From Brasilonema sennae CENA114 (GTDB lineage Bacteria; Cyanobacteriota; Cyanobacteriia; Cyanobacteriales; Nostocaceae): DNA of 64,000 nucleotides. Where the stretch lies: contig NZ_CP030118.1 in NCBI RefSeq assembly GCF_006968745.1, positions 930,001 to 994,000 of the forward strand, written 5' to 3'. Of this stretch, positions 45,484-56,083 are shown one piece after another; within the stretch, counting starts at the first letter, position 1, and each line of letters opens with the position of its first letter. The translations under genes and the position numbers were made by a program. Below the pieces are notes generated by a model that worked only from the letters and a program-made list of their open reading frames with translations, ran no database searches and was not told where the DNA came from.

Positions 45484-46377
45484 ATGAGTATCGGAAGAAA
45501 GCGCCGGAAAAATGTCTGGAAAAACGAGATTAATGACATTATTCGGGGTGCTTGTGGAGGCTTTTTATTTGGTATCCCTTTGCTGTACACAATGGAGGTT
45601 TGGTGGATAGGATCACTGGCAAAACCATCAATGATCATGTTGGCGATCGCCTTGATGTTTCTGGTAGTTTTCTTGCTGAACCGGACAGAAGGTTTTCGTA
45701 GAAGCAAACGAAACTCTCCACCCTATGGATCACTCACAGATACTATAGAAGCAATGGGAATTGGATTGGTTTGCTCCGCCTTCATGCTGCTGTTAATGCA
45801 AGAACTAACACCTGAAACTTCGATGAAGGAAGCTTTGGGTAAAATCGTCTTTGAAGGTGTACCATTTACCTTAGGCGTGGCATTGGCAAACCAGTTATTA
45901 GGAGACACTCGTGATGGTGATGGGCAAGGGCGAATAGGTGATTCAACAAGCGACGGAAGCCGAAGGAAACCAGATGAGTTACACGCTACCTTTGCCGATG
46001 TAGGTGCAACCTTGATTGGTGCAACTGTCATTGCATTTAACATCGCGCCAACAGACGAAATTCCTATGCTAGCAGCAGCGGTAACACCGCTCTGGCTTTT
46101 GGCAATTATTGCGACGTCTATACTTATTTCCTATGGCGTTGTGTTTCAGGCAGGTTTTTCAGATCAGCAAAAGCGCAGACAGCAACAAGGAATTTTTCAA
46201 AGACCATCTAGTGAAACTATTATGGCATACTTAGTGTCGCTAGTAGCAGCAGCTTTTATGCTGTGGTTCTTTCAAAAGGTAACCTTTAGCGATCCCTGGA
46301 CAATTTGGCTGGAATACACTTTGCTGCTGGGATTACCTGCGAGTATCGGAGGTGCAGCAGGACGGTTAGCAGTATGA
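45484..46377 (+). CDS. TIGR02587 family integral membrane protein
   Basis: A 297-residue membrane protein that I recognise as the TIGR02587 family, almost always encoded next to a TIGR02588 gene. There are about seven hydrophobic segments, the first at GGFLFGIPLLYTMEVWWIGS. A polar loop near residues 140-165 (GDTRDGDGQGRIGDSTSDGS) is Asp/Gly-rich and could bind a divalent cation. The stop overlaps the next start by four nucleotides (ATGA), so the pair is translationally coupled. The biochemical role is not established. Confidence 0.88.
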   Translation: MSIGRKRRKNVWKNEINDIIRGACGGFLFGIPLLYTMEVWWIGSLAKPSMIMLAIALMFLVVFLLNRTEGFRRSKRNSPPYGSLTDTIEAMGIGLVCSAFMLLLMQELTPETSMKEALGKIVFEGVPFTLGVALANQLLGDTRDGDGQGRIGDSTSDGSRRKPDELHATFADVGATLIGATVIAFNIAPTDEIPMLAAAVTPLWLLAIIATSILISYGVVFQAGFSDQQKRRQQQGIFQRPSSETIMAYLVSLVAAAFMLWFFQKVTFSDPWTIWLEYTLLLGLPASIGGAAGRLAV

Positions 46378-46796
46378 GTCAAGCAAATGAATCTAATGAT
46401 CACAAAAAAGAACAACAGCAACCGAAAAGAACACTTGCAGAATGGGTAACTTTCGGTGCTGCTTCATTGATCCTGGCAGTTATTGTGAGTTTGGTAGGCT
46501 ATACTTGGCTCAACGAAAAACATCAACCTCCTGTCCTTGGTGTTAGTAACAAGACAATTCGGGAAGCTGATGGACAATTTTATATTCCTTTCGAGGTAGT
46601 TAATACTGGAGGAGAAACAGCCGAATCTGTTCAGGTTATGGCCCAGTTGGAAATTAACGGCGAAGTAAAAGAAACGGGGGATATACAGATTGACTTTTTA
46701 TCTAGTGGTGAAAAAGAACGAGGAGCGTTTATCTTTAAGCGTGATCCGCGCCAAGGTCAGTTAACAATAAGAGTGACTAGTTATAAATTACCTTGA
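46374..46796 (+). CDS. TIGR02588 family protein, partner of TIGR02587
   Basis: 140 residues. It begins at the ATG at 46374 inside the stop of the previous gene. A polar N-terminus (SQANESNDHKKEQQQPKRTL) is followed by one transmembrane segment (WVTFGAASLILAVIVSLVGY) and an outside domain of about 90 residues with an immunoglobulin-like strand pattern: FYIPFEVVNTGGETAESVQV and GEKERGAFIFKRDPRQGQLT. Topology suggests the C-terminal domain faces the periplasm. The coupled genes presumably form a two-protein membrane complex (inference). Confidence 0.88.
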   Translation: MSQANESNDHKKEQQQPKRTLAEWVTFGAASLILAVIVSLVGYTWLNEKHQPPVLGVSNKTIREADGQFYIPFEVVNTGGETAESVQVMAQLEINGEVKETGDIQIDFLSSGEKERGAFIFKRDPRQGQLTIRVTSYKLP

Positions 46797-46866
46797 AAAG
46801 TAGGTTAAACTCAAGAGTCAAAAGTCTAGAGTATTTTACTCATGACTAATGACTCATAACTATTTG

Positions 46867-47634
46867 CTAAACAGTTGTTTTTGCCTTTGACCAGACACCA
46901 TTTTCATCTTCATCATATTGTTGATGAATAGTTTCCCAGGCTGCTTGTTCAGCCTTAGATTCATCATTTGTCTCTTTTATTGCAGTGTTATAACGTTCAA
47001 TGAATGTACTCTGAGCTTCAGCAGAAAGATGAGAGCGAATTTCTGGAGATAAATCCTCTGGACCGTTGCAGCCAGCAGTACAAGCACGAGGTAGCGCTTG
47101 TTCAATTGTGTTGACTTCTTCACCACCAGCACTTTCAATCAGGATTTGGTATTCTCCAGAGCGATCGCCAGGCACTTCTGCCATCAGTAAGAACTCACCA
47201 GCCTCTAAGCGGGTTTGGTAAACTGCTGCTTTGTCTTCTGGCATTCCCAATGTGGTCAAAACAGATACTAAACCTGCGCCTGCACTTCCGGCGATCGCAC
47301 CACTTGCAGCTCCTAACAGCACTGCACCAATCGGCCCTGCTGCGACAATTGGACCGACAAAAGGAATAAACAGTACGCCTACACCTGTGAGCAAGCTGAG
47401 GAAGGAACCGAATAAGGAACCAAAGATTGCTCCGCTTCTCAAGCCTCCCAGTATGACATCTCTTTTGCTAATAAAACCAGCAATTCGGGTTTCTGATTGA
47501 AAATTTCTGCCCATAACCGAAATATGGTCTCTGGACACACCCCGGTCTAATAAACGCCGAATAACGTCATCGACTTGCTTCTGTTCTTTAAAAACAGCTG
47601 AGATAGTACGCTCTGCCTTATATGCTTCCACCAC
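46867..47634 (-). CDS. YflT/DUF1269-like and ChaB domain fusion
   Basis: 255 residues with a GTG start (GTGGTGGAAGCA). The N-terminal part (12-60, [20 protein letters not shown]) resembles the heat-induced YflT/GS17M fold, followed by a Gly/Ala-rich hydrophobic hairpin (85-145, [17 protein letters not shown]) that could insert in a membrane, and a second strand-helix unit ending near 180. The last 60 residues match Cha[21 protein letters not shown] and [20 protein letters not shown]. The fusion suggests a membrane-linked stress protein. ChaB alone is linked to cation transport in E. coli; the role here is inferred only from domains and neighbours. Confidence 0.85.
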   Translation of the reverse strand: MVEAYKAERTISAVFKEQKQVDDVIRRLLDRGVSRDHISVMGRNFQSETRIAGFISKRDVILGGLRSGAIFGSLFGSFLSLLTGVGVLFIPFVGPIVAAGPIGAVLLGAASGAIAGSAGAGLVSVLTTLGMPEDKAAVYQTRLEAGEFLLMAEVPGDRSGEYQILIESAGGEEVNTIEQALPRACTAGCNGPEDLSPEIRSHLSAEAQSTFIERYNTAIKETNDESKAEQAAWETIHQQYDEDENGVWSKAKTTV

Positions 47635-47865
47635 TTGAAGACTCCTTTTTGTTTTTCCAGTTGACAGACTGAGGGGTAGATGCTCTTAATTTATTCATAC
47701 CTCAATCTGCCAATTTAAACTCACACCTTAGGTTTAACAATTATTACTCAGGGACGGAGCGAGCGTATCTTACCTCTATCTAACAATCTGCCCTCAAAGC
47801 CGCAGGCTGTCTGACGATACGTCGCAAAACTCTTCACTGATTTGTGCTAAATCTGCCAACACAAA

Positions 47866-48405
47866 TTACACGCCTACAGGAGTTTTTGTTTGTCCTATTG
47901 CCTGTGAACCATCTGACTGTAGCTCTTGCCCTTCAATAAATGAGCGCAGCATCCAAGCCATCTGTTCATGCCCTTCCATCAATCCAGTTAGGAAGTCAGC
48001 AGTTCCCTCGTCATGGAATTTCTCACTCGACTGATCTATATGCTCCCGCAAGTTGCGAATTACCTGCTCATGGTCTTCCACTAGTCGACTGACCATACCA
48101 GTTGCTGTGGGAACGGTACCACCTTCTTCCTTGAGACTGGCAACTTTGAGAAATCCTTCCATTGTGCCAATAGGATAACCGCCCAAAGCACGTACCCGTT
48201 CAGCTACAGAATCGATATTTTCAGTCAGTACTTGGTAGTGCTCTTCCCAAAGCTGGTGAAGGGAGCGGAATTGAGGCCCGACCACGTCCCAGTGGAACTT
48301 TTTAGTTTTTACTAACAGAAGATAGGCATCTGCCAAATCTTTGTTCAACAGATCAATTACACCTTGACGCTGTTCATCTGTCAAACCAATGTTTAACTTG
48401 CGCAT
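47866..48405 (-). CDS. dps: Dps family DNA-protection ferritin-like protein
   Basis: About 179 residues. It forms dodecamers that oxidise and store iron with peroxide. The ferroxidase ligands lie in KKFHWDVVGPQFRSLHQLWE and NIDSVAERVRALGG. I prefer the ATG at 48405 because AAGGGA stands nine nucleotides before it; the upstream ATG at 48435 adds a basic decapeptide (MKKRAKGLKV) that could bind DNA if used. The C-terminal tail after MLRSFIEGQEL is polar and flexible. It is expressed from its own promoter between the ChaB fusion and the Lti-like gene. Confidence 0.93.
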   Translation of the reverse strand: MRKLNIGLTDEQRQGVIDLLNKDLADAYLLLVKTKKFHWDVVGPQFRSLHQLWEEHYQVLTENIDSVAERVRALGGYPIGTMEGFLKVASLKEEGGTVPTATGMVSRLVEDHEQVIRNLREHIDQSSEKFHDEGTADFLTGLMEGHEQMAWMLRSFIEGQELQSDGSQAIGQTKTPVGV

Positions 48406-48664
48406 AACTTTAAGTCCCTTAGCTCGCTTCTTCATTAACCTTTACAAATTAAACTCGTACCATCATCAATCTAAGGAAAGATTGTTTTTTCTAACTAAAT
48501 ATAAATAGACATCTCAATATACAAATCGAGATGTCTACCCAATGGTGAAATCAAAAATGAATTGCTCAAAACCCCAGAACATTGAGCAACAATTATTTGT
48601 TACACCCAATTTTAAAAACTACACCTTGGTTTAATGAAAAGGTATGGAAAGTAAGAAATATTGC

Positions 48665-49024
48665 TTACTTCTTACCTGTGATTTTTTCCAAAAAACTCTC
48701 AACTTTATCTTCTGCTGAAACTGCACTCTGGGAATTCTCAGGACGATTCATTTTATTCAAATCTGCAGCTCCCTGAACTTCGTTCAGTCCCTCGTTTGCT
48801 TTTCTTGTTGTCTCTTCCAATCCAAGAGGTGGTTTTGCAGTAGCTTTGTCAGTTTCCTTCTGAGTTTCTAGTAGCTGATCAGTAGCTTTTTGCGGACTGC
48901 TCTGTTTGGTACCAATTGCAGCAGCAGGAAACGCATTAGAGAAAATCAGCAAGGCACAAGTGAATACAACAATAAGAAAGCGTACGGGACGCAACACAGA
49001 TAAACCAAAACTAATATTCTTCAT
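48665..49024 (-). CDS. Low-temperature-induced-like exported protein
   Basis: 119 residues from the ATG at 49024, which has a strong GGAGGAG ribosome site six nucleotides upstream. Residues 1-37 form a signal peptide (MKNISFGLSVLRPVRFLIVV to AAAIG). The mature part is small, polar and helical, with ATAKPPLGLEETTRKANEGL, NEVQGAADLNKMNRPENSQS and a closing EDKVESFLEKITGKK. I recall the same layout in the low-temperature-induced (lti46-region) proteins of Anabaena. It lacks cysteines and known catalytic motifs. Its function is unknown, possibly periplasmic protection under stress. Confidence 0.75.
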   Translation of the reverse strand: MKNISFGLSVLRPVRFLIVVFTCALLIFSNAFPAAAIGTKQSSPQKATDQLLETQKETDKATAKPPLGLEETTRKANEGLNEVQGAADLNKMNRPENSQSAVSAEDKVESFLEKITGKK

Positions 49025-49054
49025 TGAAACTCCTCCAAAGTAATCGTTATCCAA

Positions 49055-49859
49055 AATACACGCGTAGTTTTAAACATTGGCAGGGTAGCATTATAGACGC
49101 AGCCTGTCATGAATCTTCGATACACTATAGCTTACCTGATTTGGTATCTATCGAAAAAGTTTTGAGCAGTGGTTGCAAACCAATCTTAACTTTTAAAGAA
49201 AAGCCTCTGCTTTAACTTAGCCCAACAAGAGTGTCAAAAAGTAGCTGTACTTGTGTCTTTCAAAGCTTGATTGCAACCACCATTTCAATTTCGTCAAGAT
49301 TCAGCCTCATACTTTTTCTACTTTCAATACCACAAAGATGAATCGTCCTGTGGGCTGAAATCTTTTTTTAGATTAAATTATCTATGATCAATCTACAGAT
49401 AGATAAATTTTTTACTTTTTTGGGAAGTGAAGCAATAATGGTTTGGTGGATTAGCTGTGAATTATTCTTAATATACTAATTATTTTTACAATTAACAAAA
49501 TGTAAGAATTCAGGTGTTTAAAACCTAGTCACAGAGCCAGTTTCAAAATAGACTTTGGCTTATTAATATACCTTTAGTCGCAATAAAGTACGAAAATATA
49601 GGCGTCATGTAATTTTTATTGAGAATATGAAGTTTCACATGGCGTTTTTTGGGGTACGGCATACTGTTCAGATTCAAGTATTAGAGGTTAGGAAAGGTTG
49701 CCAGTATATCAGTATTAGATTGGAGTAATTTGCTACATATGATATTTTAAGACAAATCAGCAAAGCGCTTTATTGGTAGTTGCTCCCCCACCAAAATCAC
49801 TGCTGGCAACGCACTATCTCTTGTTAACTCTTGACATAACCTTTAATCAGCATGATTTT
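49055..49859. other. 800-nt intergenic region
   Basis: AT-rich, between the Lti-like gene and the 3' end of the CheA gene. I find no coding frame, RNA gene or strong repeat. Confidence 0.5.
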
Positions 49860-52800
49860 TTAGTTAGAAGCTCCTGCCAAAGGAAAAATGATTTCATCCA
49901 AAGTTTTCAGTAATTCTTGCTCATTGTAGGGTTTGGAGAAGTAGGCTCTAGCACCTAATTGCATTGCTAATTGACGATGTTTATCGCTACTGCGAGAGGT
50001 TAGCATAGCGACTGGTATATTTCTAAAGTCAGTATTTGATTTGATCCGACCTAAAAAGCCATAACCGTCAACACGAGGCATTTCAATATCACAAATAACA
50101 GCCTGAACTCTTAAACCACCCTGAAGTTTTTCGAGTGCATCTTGACCATCTTTAGCTTGCTCTACTTGATACCCTCCTTTTTCTAGAGTCAGGGCTAAGA
50201 AGCGCCGGACATTAATTGAGTCATCTACAATTAAAACGGTACCTTTTTCATTAATTGGCAGCAGTGATTGGTCATCAGCTGGCGTCAGGAAAACGGTCTT
50301 TAACCTTGGCGATGGTAGTTGATTTGTTTTAGGCGTGCGTTGGTTGGTAACAATCCAGTAAAGTAACTCGCTGGCATTGACCAGTGGGACTACCCGACCA
50401 TCACCCAGAATCGTACAGTTGTTAAAGCCACTGGGTAAAGGTATATTTCCTTCAACTTGACGGATAGCAACTTCTTGCTCACCCCAACAACGATCTACTT
50501 GCACCGCCACTGGTTGATTGCCTTGGTTGACGATAAGTATACTAGCAGCATTAATTGCAGGGGGAGTTTCTAAATTCGGGTTGTCGTAGCGGGGGCAATT
50601 AAACTCTAAATGCCGACCCAGACGAACCAACGGTAACATGTTTCCTTGCCAATTAAGGACTTCGCTGGTTGCCATTGTGAACACTTGCTCATGATTCAGC
50701 AAGAATATTTCTGAAACCACATCTGTGGGAAATGCTAAAAGCATTCGGTTGCTTTCTATTAGTAGGACTCTTGCTACTGACAGTGTAAACGGCACTGATA
50801 TAGTATAAGTCGTCCCTTTGCCTGCTACCGTATCAACTTTGATATCTCCCCGTACTTGTTTGAGGTTACTGCGAACCACATCCATACCAACACCGCGACC
50901 GGACAAGGCTGTGACTTGCTCAGAGGTGCTAAATCCTGGCTCAAAAATCAGCGATAGCAGTTCTTCATCAGTAGCTTGTGCTATTAGACTAGGCTCTAAC
51001 CCCATAGCTATAGCACGAGTACGGATTTTGTCTAATGGAATCCCACGTCCATCATCTCTGAGAGTAATGATTGTGCGATTGTCTTGATGTGTGCCTTTAA
51101 TCTCAATTAATCCTTGTTCTGACTTACCGGAGGCGCGACGTGTTTCTGGATCTTCCATACCATGATCGAAGGCATTTCGCAACATATGCATCAAAGGCTC
51201 ATTTAAAGCCTCCAAGATGTTACGTTCAATTAAGACACCAGCACCCTCAATTTTCAGTTGGACGTTTTTGCCGTACTCTACACACAGGTCGCGCAAAGCC
51301 CTGGGAAAGCGATCAACAATATCAGATAGCGGACGCATCCGTACTTGAGTCAGCTTTCTTTGCAACTGCTTGGATGTTTTGGTGAGTTTGCGGGCAAATA
51401 AATCTGTATCGTCAAGACCGAGTTGAATGTCACTTGTGACTTCTTGGACTTGAACGATGGTTTCCATCACTTCTTGAGATAGCAGGTTTAATTCGTTATA
51501 GCTATCCATTTCTAGAGAATCAAACCGGCGTTGTGTCTGGTTGTCATCGCCAAATCCGATGAAATCGTCCACGTTTTGACTCGGTGGCAATGCCAGGAAT
51601 GGAACACTAGATGACATTACACTCTGAGTTGATATCCTGTCATAAGCTGTACGTAATTGCTGATTTTCCCTGCCGAGAACTTGCACTCGCTGATTCAAAT
51701 TACGAATCAGTTTGCGTAACCTTTCAAGTTGTAGATTTAATCCGTTGCGTTGAATAATCAGTTCCCCGAACAAATCATTAATTTGCTCAAGTTGCTTGCT
51801 AGGAACTCGAACTGTATTTTCCTGAGGTTCACTCTTATTGTTGTTACCAACAGTTTGTTCGGCTTTCGGTTCAACAAATTTGTAATTTGTTGTGGGAATT
51901 TCTTGAGCAACAACTGGTTCCGGATTTTGTGGCACTTCAACTTGAGCGTTACTCTCATCCGCAAAAGCTGCCTCTAAAGCTTCAAAATCAGCTGCAATGA
52001 TTTGACGATCCAACCAAGTTTCTTGTGTTTCCTCTGATTGCAGAATGTCTGTTTCAAAAACTTCTGTTTCTGGATCTAGCAGGGGTGCTACTTCTACTTG
52101 TAGCAGTTCTGTTTGAGTATATGCTGCAGCTTCAAAAGCCAAATCCTCTAGCTGAATTTCTGTTGGTAAGCTATCTAGTTGATTTGTCATCACCAACGCT
52201 TGCGATCGCCGCCATGCTTCCAATGCCACACGGGCAACTGTTTCAATCTCAGAGGAAGGAGCTGCTTCTAAGTGGTTTGCCACTGATTCGCAAAGTTGAG
52301 TAAAAGCTGGTAATTGCAGCATTTCACCCAAACCACCTAACTCAGCTGCCATAATCGCAACTTCTTCTTTTAAACAAGGTTGTTCGCTATCTGCCAACAC
52401 GGATTCTAAGCGTTGCAAACATCCTTCTACTTCTGTCTGAAACAGTAAAGGAATGATGTCTTGCCCATCTTCGGGAGACAGCATAGTTGCTGCATCCTCA
52501 GGAGTTGGATCACCCAAACGCGCATGCAGTTCTTCAAAAACTGGATAACAGAAAGTCGATAACCACTCCTCCTCTATAACATTGCCTTCTGATAAAAATT
52601 CCACTATCTGACGTAGCCAATCTACTCCAGATAACAATAAACTTTGTAACTCCGTGTTAATTTCTAAAGAGTTTTTTCTAGTTTTTAAAACTTTAAAGGA
52701 ATCTTCCAGACGGTGAGCCAAATCACTCAGGGCGCGAAATCCCATCATGCCTGCACCACCTTTAATTGAGTGGGCAGCTCTAAGTGCGGCATTGATTTTT

Positions 52801-52919
52801 TCTAGAGAAATACGACTGTTGGTATTGAGTTCCAGCAATATCCCTTCGAGGGTATTCAGGTAATCAGTCGCTTCCTCCAGAAACTGCATCTGGATTTCTA
52901 ATTCTTTGTCTTGTGACAT
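49860..52919 (-). CDS. Hybrid CheA histidine kinase (HPt-CheA-REC)
   Basis: 1019 residues. An N-terminal HPt domain has the phospho-His50 in RAAHSIKGGAGMMGF. A second HPt-like segment (about 150-250, LLFQTEVEGCLQRLESVLAD) lacks the SIKG motif and looks inactive. A Glu/Gln-rich linker precedes the dimerisation region (VPSKQLEQINDLFGELIIQR), the HATPase (LMHMLRNAFDHGMEDP, LRDDGRGIPLDKIR, SGRGVGMDVVRSNL), a CheW-like domain and a C-terminal receiver (VLIVDDSINVRRFL, VICDIEMPRVDGYGF, YFSKPYNEQEL). This is the kinase of a pilus or gliding taxis pathway (PixL/HmpE/TaxAY type). It is the last gene of the operon. Confidence 0.93.
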   Translation of the reverse strand: MSQDKELEIQMQFLEEATDYLNTLEGILLELNTNSRISLEKINAALRAAHSIKGGAGMMGFRALSDLAHRLEDSFKVLKTRKNSLEINTELQSLLLSGVDWLRQIVEFLSEGNVIEEEWLSTFCYPVFEELHARLGDPTPEDAATMLSPEDGQDIIPLLFQTEVEGCLQRLESVLADSEQPCLKEEVAIMAAELGGLGEMLQLPAFTQLCESVANHLEAAPSSEIETVARVALEAWRRSQALVMTNQLDSLPTEIQLEDLAFEAAAYTQTELLQVEVAPLLDPETEVFETDILQSEETQETWLDRQIIAADFEALEAAFADESNAQVEVPQNPEPVVAQEIPTTNYKFVEPKAEQTVGNNNKSEPQENTVRVPSKQLEQINDLFGELIIQRNGLNLQLERLRKLIRNLNQRVQVLGRENQQLRTAYDRISTQSVMSSSVPFLALPPSQNVDDFIGFGDDNQTQRRFDSLEMDSYNELNLLSQEVMETIVQVQEVTSDIQLGLDDTDLFARKLTKTSKQLQRKLTQVRMRPLSDIVDRFPRALRDLCVEYGKNVQLKIEGAGVLIERNILEALNEPLMHMLRNAFDHGMEDPETRRASGKSEQGLIEIKGTHQDNRTIITLRDDGRGIPLDKIRTRAIAMGLEPSLIAQATDEELLSLIFEPGFSTSEQVTALSGRGVGMDVVRSNLKQVRGDIKVDTVAGKGTTYTISVPFTLSVARVLLIESNRMLLAFPTDVVSEIFLLNHEQVFTMATSEVLNWQGNMLPLVRLGRHLEFNCPRYDNPNLETPPAINAASILIVNQGNQPVAVQVDRCWGEQEVAIRQVEGNIPLPSGFNNCTILGDGRVVPLVNASELLYWIVTNQRTPKTNQLPSPRLKTVFLTPADDQSLLPINEKGTVLIVDDSINVRRFLALTLEKGGYQVEQAKDGQDALEKLQGGLRVQAVICDIEMPRVDGYGFLGRIKSNTDFRNIPVAMLTSRSSDKHRQLAMQLGARAYFSKPYNEQELLKTLDEIIFPLAGASN

Positions 52920-53184
52920 AATATTTGCTATCAGTCATGAGTCATGAGTCATTAGTACTTACGAGGCAGTGCGCCCTTGCGGGTCACCCGCGTTGTAGCA
53001 TCAGCCGTTCATTAGTCATTGATCAGTTAGACACAAATGACATGGACGCCACGGCAGTTACTCAAGTAGTGAAACTATGTACGACAGTCGCCTATCTTCG
53101 AGCTTACCTTCCAAAAAGCGGTGCCTCACCCTGGTTCTGCCTGTGTAGGGCGTCTTTCGGTAGAGTTAGACACAAAACTGATGA
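52920..53184. repeat. Short repeats between CheA and the MCP gene
   Basis: GAGTCAT/TCATTAG heptamers (52932-52954 and 53009-53023) and a dispersed GC-rich block (GTGCGCCCTTGCGGGTCACCC, 52970-52990). No gene. Confidence 0.6.
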
Positions 53185-56019
53185 CTAATTCACCTTGAAA
53201 GTACCAACAGTCGCTTGCAATTGCTGGGAAATCTCCACTGTTTCGTGCAATGATTGGGAAACCCTCATAGAAGAATCGCTTGTGCGTTGTGAGCTAGCAG
53301 CAATATCTTTCATCAATTGGCTGACTGTTTGCGAAGTTTGCGCCTGTGATGCTGTGGCGGTCGAAATCGACTGCACCAAAACGTCTATCTGACGTGAAAT
53401 CTCCAAAATCTGAGCTAGATTTTGCTTGGCATCTTCGACAATGCGTGTGCCTTCGACAACAGTGGTGGTTCCCATCTCCATCGCTTGCACAACTTCAGTT
53501 GTTTCGCGTTGGATGTTCTCGACTATTTGTTCAATTTCTGTGGTGGCGGCGGCACTGCGGGCTGCTAATTCCCCGACTTCCTCTGCCACAACAGCAAAAC
53601 CTTGACCTTCTTCTCCTGCACGTGCGGCTTCGATTCCAGCGTTGATCGCCAGCAAGTTGGTTTGCATGGAAATCTGATTAATTAATGCTACTACACGCGA
53701 GATTTGTTGGGTTGATTCTCCCAAGCGCTTGACTTTCTTGGCGGTTTCGCCGACTGTTTCACGCAAATACAAGATGTTTTGGACTGTCATATCCATTGCT
53801 ACGCCGCTCTTTTTGGCAGTTTGGGCGGCGCTATTGGCAATGCTCGCTGCTTGCTGGGCGCTATATGCGACTTGTTGAATCGATTGGCTCATGTCATCAA
53901 CTGCATAGAGTGTGCGGTTGATTTCTTCGGCTTGAACCAGTGCTTCCTCTGTCAGTTCACCGATTGCTCCAGAGTTTGTCCAGATCGCCTGATTCACCTG
54001 GGTAGCAGTTTGTTGAACTTGAGTTACAATCAAGCGCAAACTTTCAACGATAGAGTTAAAAAAGTCAGCAACTGTGCCAATTTCTCCTGCTGTTACTTCA
54101 GCACGCACTGTTAAGTCACCACTGGCTGCACCTTCTACTTCACTAAGAAGTTCCAGAAGTTGCGTTTGTAGAGTTTCTTTTTGTTGGCGTTCGTCTTGTG
54201 ATACTGTTTCTGCTACTTGCCGTGCTTTTTCTACCTCTTCAAGAAGTTGGGCTTGCTCTAGAGCATAACCAACTTGAGTGGCGAGTTGTCTAAACAAATC
54301 TATCTCAGTTTGTTGCCAATTTCGGGGACTGTCACAATGATGAGCAATCATCAAACCTATCAATTGCCCCGCGATAATAATTGGTGCTACCAAATTTGCC
54401 TTGACTGCAAATTTCTCCAACATTTTGGTGTAACAAGCTGCATTGCTCAGACTAGCATCTTGATAGATGTTGGATATTGCCCGCACTCGACCATCTTTAT
54501 AACTTTCTGCATGACGTTCTCGAAAACACGGGTCGTCGATTTCCACGCCTAACATTTTTGGTAAACCAGCTGTGATCGATTCCGCGACTACATTTCCATC
54601 CAAGGTTTCTAAGTTGAATTTATAGATGATAACCCTGTCTGTCTTCATTGCTTGACGAACTTCTCTAACAGCTGTTTTATAAATGTCCTCAACTTTTAGG
54701 CTTCTACGAGTACGTAGGGTAATATCTGTAAGTAGTTTTGCCCTTTGCGTGTCGAGTTCTTGATCTTTGATTAGCGCTTGGAGTTGCGACGCCATTTGGT
54801 TGATGTTATGACTCAAAATGCCGAGTTCGTCTTCTGATTGCACCTCCAAACGGGTATCAAGTTCTCCTAACCCAAGTTTTGCTACTGCTGTAGTTGCTTT
54901 GACAATTGGTTGTGTGGTTCGTTTGGCTAACCACACAGCAATCAGGGCGACAATTAATGCTGTCAATCCTGTCCCGACAGCAACTGTTAGTAATAATTGT
55001 CTTTGAGGTTCAAATGCAGTTGCTGTATTTGTTGCTAGAATGAATCGCCAGTTCAAATTGGGCAATCCATCTTGCGTTCTGGATGAGTAGCTAACAAGTT
55101 GCTGTTGGTTATCAGCTTGATTAACACTAATAAAAGAATCGTCTTTTTTTTGTGCTTGCCGTTGTGCTAAGCTCGGAAAAGTTGCTATGGCACTTCTAGT
55201 TATATCTTTATTATCCGTTGCCAAGAAGATTTTTTCGGAACCATCAGTCAGATAGTATTTACGCCCTGATTCTGCATAATTTTTGACGATATTATCTAGA
55301 GCTTTTACAGCTATCCTAGCTTTGACTATGGCAAGAGTCTGTCCTGTGCTACGTTTAATAGGTGCTGCGATAATAACCGTTGAATTTCCTGTATTTTTTG
55401 TGACTTCTGGTTGACTGATATAAGAACGGTCGTTTTGCCGTACTGCTTTAAAATCCTGACTATTGCTTTGATTGGGAATTGAATTTCCCTGAGATTGTGC
55501 AATAACATCACCATTTAAATTAAGTACAGCAATGCTATCATAGACTTTGTAAGTATCTACTTTGTGAGTATCTACAAATTTATCCAGCAATTCTTGTTTC
55601 TGTTTTTGAGAAAAAGTGTTGCTAAAATTAGGATCTGTAAAAATTGGTAGACTTGATATAAGTTGAATATTGTTATACCGTTCTATCATGAAACGGTTGA
55701 CTTTGTCAGCCAGACTATTGGCTTCTGCTTGCTGAATTTGAGTAATTTTATTAGTTAAGGAATTACTGGCCACTAAGTAAGCAAGCGCTCCAATTGCTAA
55801 GACTGGAAGTGTACCAATGGCGATCGCAACTAGTGTCGCTTTGGTTCCTAAACTTAACCGCTTCAAAGTTAAAGATGCAGGATATTGTGTATATTTCTCA
55901 CGTCTTTCAGTATATCCTTTTGTAGGGTTACTTTCATCTGTGAAATCTTCCGATGAAGAAACAGATGATCCATTTTTAGTATCAATCTTCTTCCTAGCTG
56001 CATCAGCTTTATTAAACAT
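53185..56019 (-). CDS. Methyl-accepting chemotaxis protein with Cache, HAMP and GAF domains
   Basis: 944 residues. Transmembrane helices at about 60-85 and 342-365 bracket an extracytoplasmic Cache-like sensor. HAMP (366-420) is followed by a GAF domain (428-595), a second HAMP-like unit (625-680, [20 protein letters not shown]) and the signalling domain, whose tip is [20 protein letters not shown]. The GAF is of the phytochrome/cyanobacteriochrome-related type ([31 protein letters not shown]) and has Cys529 at the place of the bilin-attachment Cys, followed by Tyr instead of the usual His. Whether it binds bilin is open. The order of genes (PATAN-REC, CheY, CheW, MCP, CheA) matches the hmp and pix loci. 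Confidence 0.93.
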   Translation of the reverse strand: MFNKADAARKKIDTKNGSSVSSSEDFTDESNPTKGYTERREKYTQYPASLTLKRLSLGTKATLVAIAIGTLPVLAIGALAYLVASNSLTNKITQIQQAEANSLADKVNRFMIERYNNIQLISSLPIFTDPNFSNTFSQKQKQELLDKFVDTHKVDTYKVYDSIAVLNLNGDVIAQSQGNSIPNQSNSQDFKAVRQNDRSYISQPEVTKNTGNSTVIIAAPIKRSTGQTLAIVKARIAVKALDNIVKNYAESGRKYYLTDGSEKIFLATDNKDITRSAIATFPSLAQRQAQKKDDSFISVNQADNQQQLVSYSSRTQDGLPNLNWRFILATNTATAFEPQRQLLLTVAVGTGLTALIVALIAVWLAKRTTQPIVKATTAVAKLGLGELDTRLEVQSEDELGILSHNINQMASQLQALIKDQELDTQRAKLLTDITLRTRRSLKVEDIYKTAVREVRQAMKTDRVIIYKFNLETLDGNVVAESITAGLPKMLGVEIDDPCFRERHAESYKDGRVRAISNIYQDASLSNAACYTKMLEKFAVKANLVAPIIIAGQLIGLMIAHHCDSPRNWQQTEIDLFRQLATQVGYALEQAQLLEEVEKARQVAETVSQDERQQKETLQTQLLELLSEVEGAASGDLTVRAEVTAGEIGTVADFFNSIVESLRLIVTQVQQTATQVNQAIWTNSGAIGELTEEALVQAEEINRTLYAVDDMSQSIQQVAYSAQQAASIANSAAQTAKKSGVAMDMTVQNILYLRETVGETAKKVKRLGESTQQISRVVALINQISMQTNLLAINAGIEAARAGEEGQGFAVVAEEVGELAARSAAATTEIEQIVENIQRETTEVVQAMEMGTTTVVEGTRIVEDAKQNLAQILEISRQIDVLVQSISTATASQAQTSQTVSQLMKDIAASSQRTSDSSMRVSQSLHETVEISQQLQATVGTFKVN

Positions 56020-56083
56020 AAAGATATTCTCCTAAGGTGGTGAATGAACATATGAAAAATCAGTGTTTTCTTTTGAGTACACT

